A DNA stretch of 6,420 nt. Source: Geopsychrobacter sp. Its GTDB lineage: Bacteria > Desulfobacterota > Desulfuromonadia > Desulfuromonadales > Geopsychrobacteraceae. Below, in pieces: positions 5,291-6,420 of the stretch (the first letter of the stretch is position 1; the number at the start of each line of letters is the position of its first letter). The notes beneath the pieces are model-generated. The model saw only the letters and a program-made list of their open reading frames with translations, was not told the origin of the DNA and did no database searches. The stretch is taken from the NCBI GenBank assembly GCA_021647445.1, contig JAKIUS010000101.1, positions 1-6,420 on the forward strand, written 5' to 3'. The translations under genes and the position numbers were made by a program.

Positions 5291-6420
5291 TCACAAATAA
5301 GCCGCTGGAAGTTGCACGATATTATCCGCCAGCAGTTCAATTTTCTCTGAATTATTAACCAGAATACCGTAACGGGCATTGGTTTCAGCCAAAAAGGTTT
5401 TCAGCGGGCCGAGCATGCGCTGGGTCACCCTGGTACCGAGTTTCACTTCTAGCGGAATAACCCCAAAGGGGCCATCAATAATCAGATCAATCTCGGAACG
5501 ATCGCGGGTGCGGTAAAAATTGAAATCGATCCCCGCTTGCAGGGTGCATTGCAGACCACGGATGACCTCTTCGATCACAAAGGATTCAAACGATGCTCCG
5601 GCGACCGGATGAACCAGCAGCGGGTCGAGCTCATCAATCTTAAGCAAATGATGCAGAACCCCCTGATCACGAAAAAACCCCTTCGGCATCTTCTGCACTT
5701 TTTTTAAACTGTTCTTCTCGAAACTACGCAGATTCCGCCAGATGAAAGTGTTATGCAGAATCTCCAGGTATTCGCGCGCGGTCACCGAGCTTACCTCTAA
5801 GGCTCTGGCGATCACCGACTGATTGATAATGTTGCCGGAATAATGCGAGAGACTTTGAATGAAAAGCCGAAAGTTATGCGTATTAAGTCGCGGGAAAAGC
5901 CGCTGAATGTCACGCCTTATGTAATCTGCAAAATATTCATCCATCCACAAACCATGAAAAACCGGCGTGCCCTGCCCTTTGAGGCGCGGTTCGGGGTAGC
6001 CGCCTAACAACCAGTGTTCATAGGTCTGCGCTGAGGTTACTTCTGTTTTTAAAGCGGTCAGTTGTTCTGCAGAGGTTGTGCCGTCGATTAACAACTGGTA
6101 GAGATTTGAAAGGGGCTGTTCGGTAAATTCGGTTGTTTTAAATGGCCAAAGCTCGACCGTGGCGATACGTCCGGCCAGGCTTTCAGACAAGCCTCTGACA
6201 ATTTCCGGCGAACTGGACCCGGTAAGCAGAAACCGTCCGCAAGCCTGACGATCTTCATCGATAACGCCGCGCAACACCTGAAACAGTTCCGGAAACTGCT
6301 GGGCCTCGTCAATGATGGTTTTTTCGCGCTGCCGGGCCAAAAAACCTAAGGGATCACTACTGATCAACTGATAATCATCGGGCCGCTCCAGATCATAATA
6401 CTTCCAGTCGGGGCAGACCG
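5291..6420 (-). CDS. AAA ATPase with C-terminal DUF4143 domain (5' end outside window)
   Basis: 375 full codons are visible; the first readable residues are VCPDWKYYDLERPDDYQL. The frame is open to the window edge, so a TTG at 6367 inside it is not the start. Family members carry a Walker A P-loop shortly before the 'Y-x-DLE-x-P' stretch seen here, so it must lie just beyond 6420. Walker B is 'TIIDEAQQFPEL' (visible residues 34-45), the sensor-1-like segment is 'FLLTGSSSPE' (63-72), followed by 'LAGRIATVELWPF'. The DUF4143 part follows: 'EYFADYIRRDI', a helix-turn-helix-like stretch 'NQSVIARALEVSSVTAREYLEIL', then 'FYRTRDRSEIDLII' and 'PLEVKLG', the D...ExK arrangement of PD-(D/E)XK-like folds that is usual in this family. 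The cellular role of these proteins is not settled. It is separated from the lipoprotein gene by the repeat hairpin and shows no link to the pilins. Confidence 0.92.
   Translation of the reverse strand, partial: VCPDWKYYDLERPDDYQLISSDPLGFLARQREKTIIDEAQQFPELFQVLRGVIDEDRQACGRFLLTGSSSPEIVRGLSESLAGRIATVELWPFKTTEFTEQPLSNLYQLLIDGTTSAEQLTALKTEVTSAQTYEHWLLGGYPEPRLKGQGTPVFHGLWMDEYFADYIRRDIQRLFPRLNTHNFRLFIQSLSHYSGNIINQSVIARALEVSSVTAREYLEILHNTFIWRNLRSFEKNSLKKVQKMPKGFFRDQGVLHHLLKIDELDPLLVHPVAGASFESFVIEEVIRGLQCTLQAGIDFNFYRTRDRSEIDLIIDGPFGVIPLEVKLGTRVTQRMLGPLKTFLAETNARYGILVNNSEKIELLADNIVQLPAAYL

Noticed and set aside
5291..6367. The ATPase as a complete 358-residue protein starting at TTG 6367
   Set aside because: The frame stays open to the window edge and encodes the family's 'KYYDLERPDD' segment upstream of the TTG. 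The gene is cut by the window rather than truncated in nature.
5571..6420. DUF4143 ATPase as part of a toxin-antitoxin or defence system with the pilin genes
   Set aside because: It is separated from the next gene by 174 bp and a repeat hairpin, and no partner gene is visible. DUF4143 ATPases are usually found as scattered single genes.

Overview
The window looks like a chromosomal segment of a Gram-negative, probably proteobacterial, organism. This rests on two outer-membrane-type lipoproteins, a type IV pilin gene cluster and hairpin repeats of the kind common in Pseudomonas-like and other proteobacterial genomes. By eye the base composition is moderate. I cannot name the genus. Every credible gene is on the minus strand, so transcription runs from high to low coordinates.

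Layout in transcription order. (1) 6420-5291: the 3' part of a DUF4143-type AAA ATPase, with its P-loop outside the window. (2) 5270-5202: a paired repeat hairpin. (3) 5116-3956: a 386-residue lipoprotein that appears to carry two copies of a FlgO/LpoB/CsgG-like fold, preceded by a TATAAT box and a strong ribosome binding site, and followed by a terminator at 3923-3891. (4) 3821-1372: a tight four-gene pilin operon, with a type IV pilin, a pilin-domain protein lacking the prepilin signal, a short PilC/GspF-like inner-membrane platform protein and a second type IV pilin. Gene junctions overlap by 4 bp or are 13 and 5 bp apart, and the operon ends at a perfect 13-bp terminator stem at 1272-1236. 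(5) 1117-131: a second lipoprotein, FlgO-like plus DUF4384-like, with the same TATAAT/strong-RBS leader. (6) 127-9: three further repeat half-units.

Inferred biology: the four central genes look like an accessory pilus or pseudopilus module. They provide fibre subunits and a dedicated platform protein but no assembly ATPase, prepilin peptidase or secretin, which would have to come from elsewhere. The two flanking lipoproteins share fold class and leader design and may be a functional pair at the outer membrane, though nothing in the sequence proves a link to the pilins. Most notable are the signal-less pilin-domain protein, the platform protein missing both conserved GE-G motifs, and a pilin whose otherwise conserved disulfide has lost one cysteine (Cys to Tyr). 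The non-ATPase block is bracketed by members of the same repeat family.
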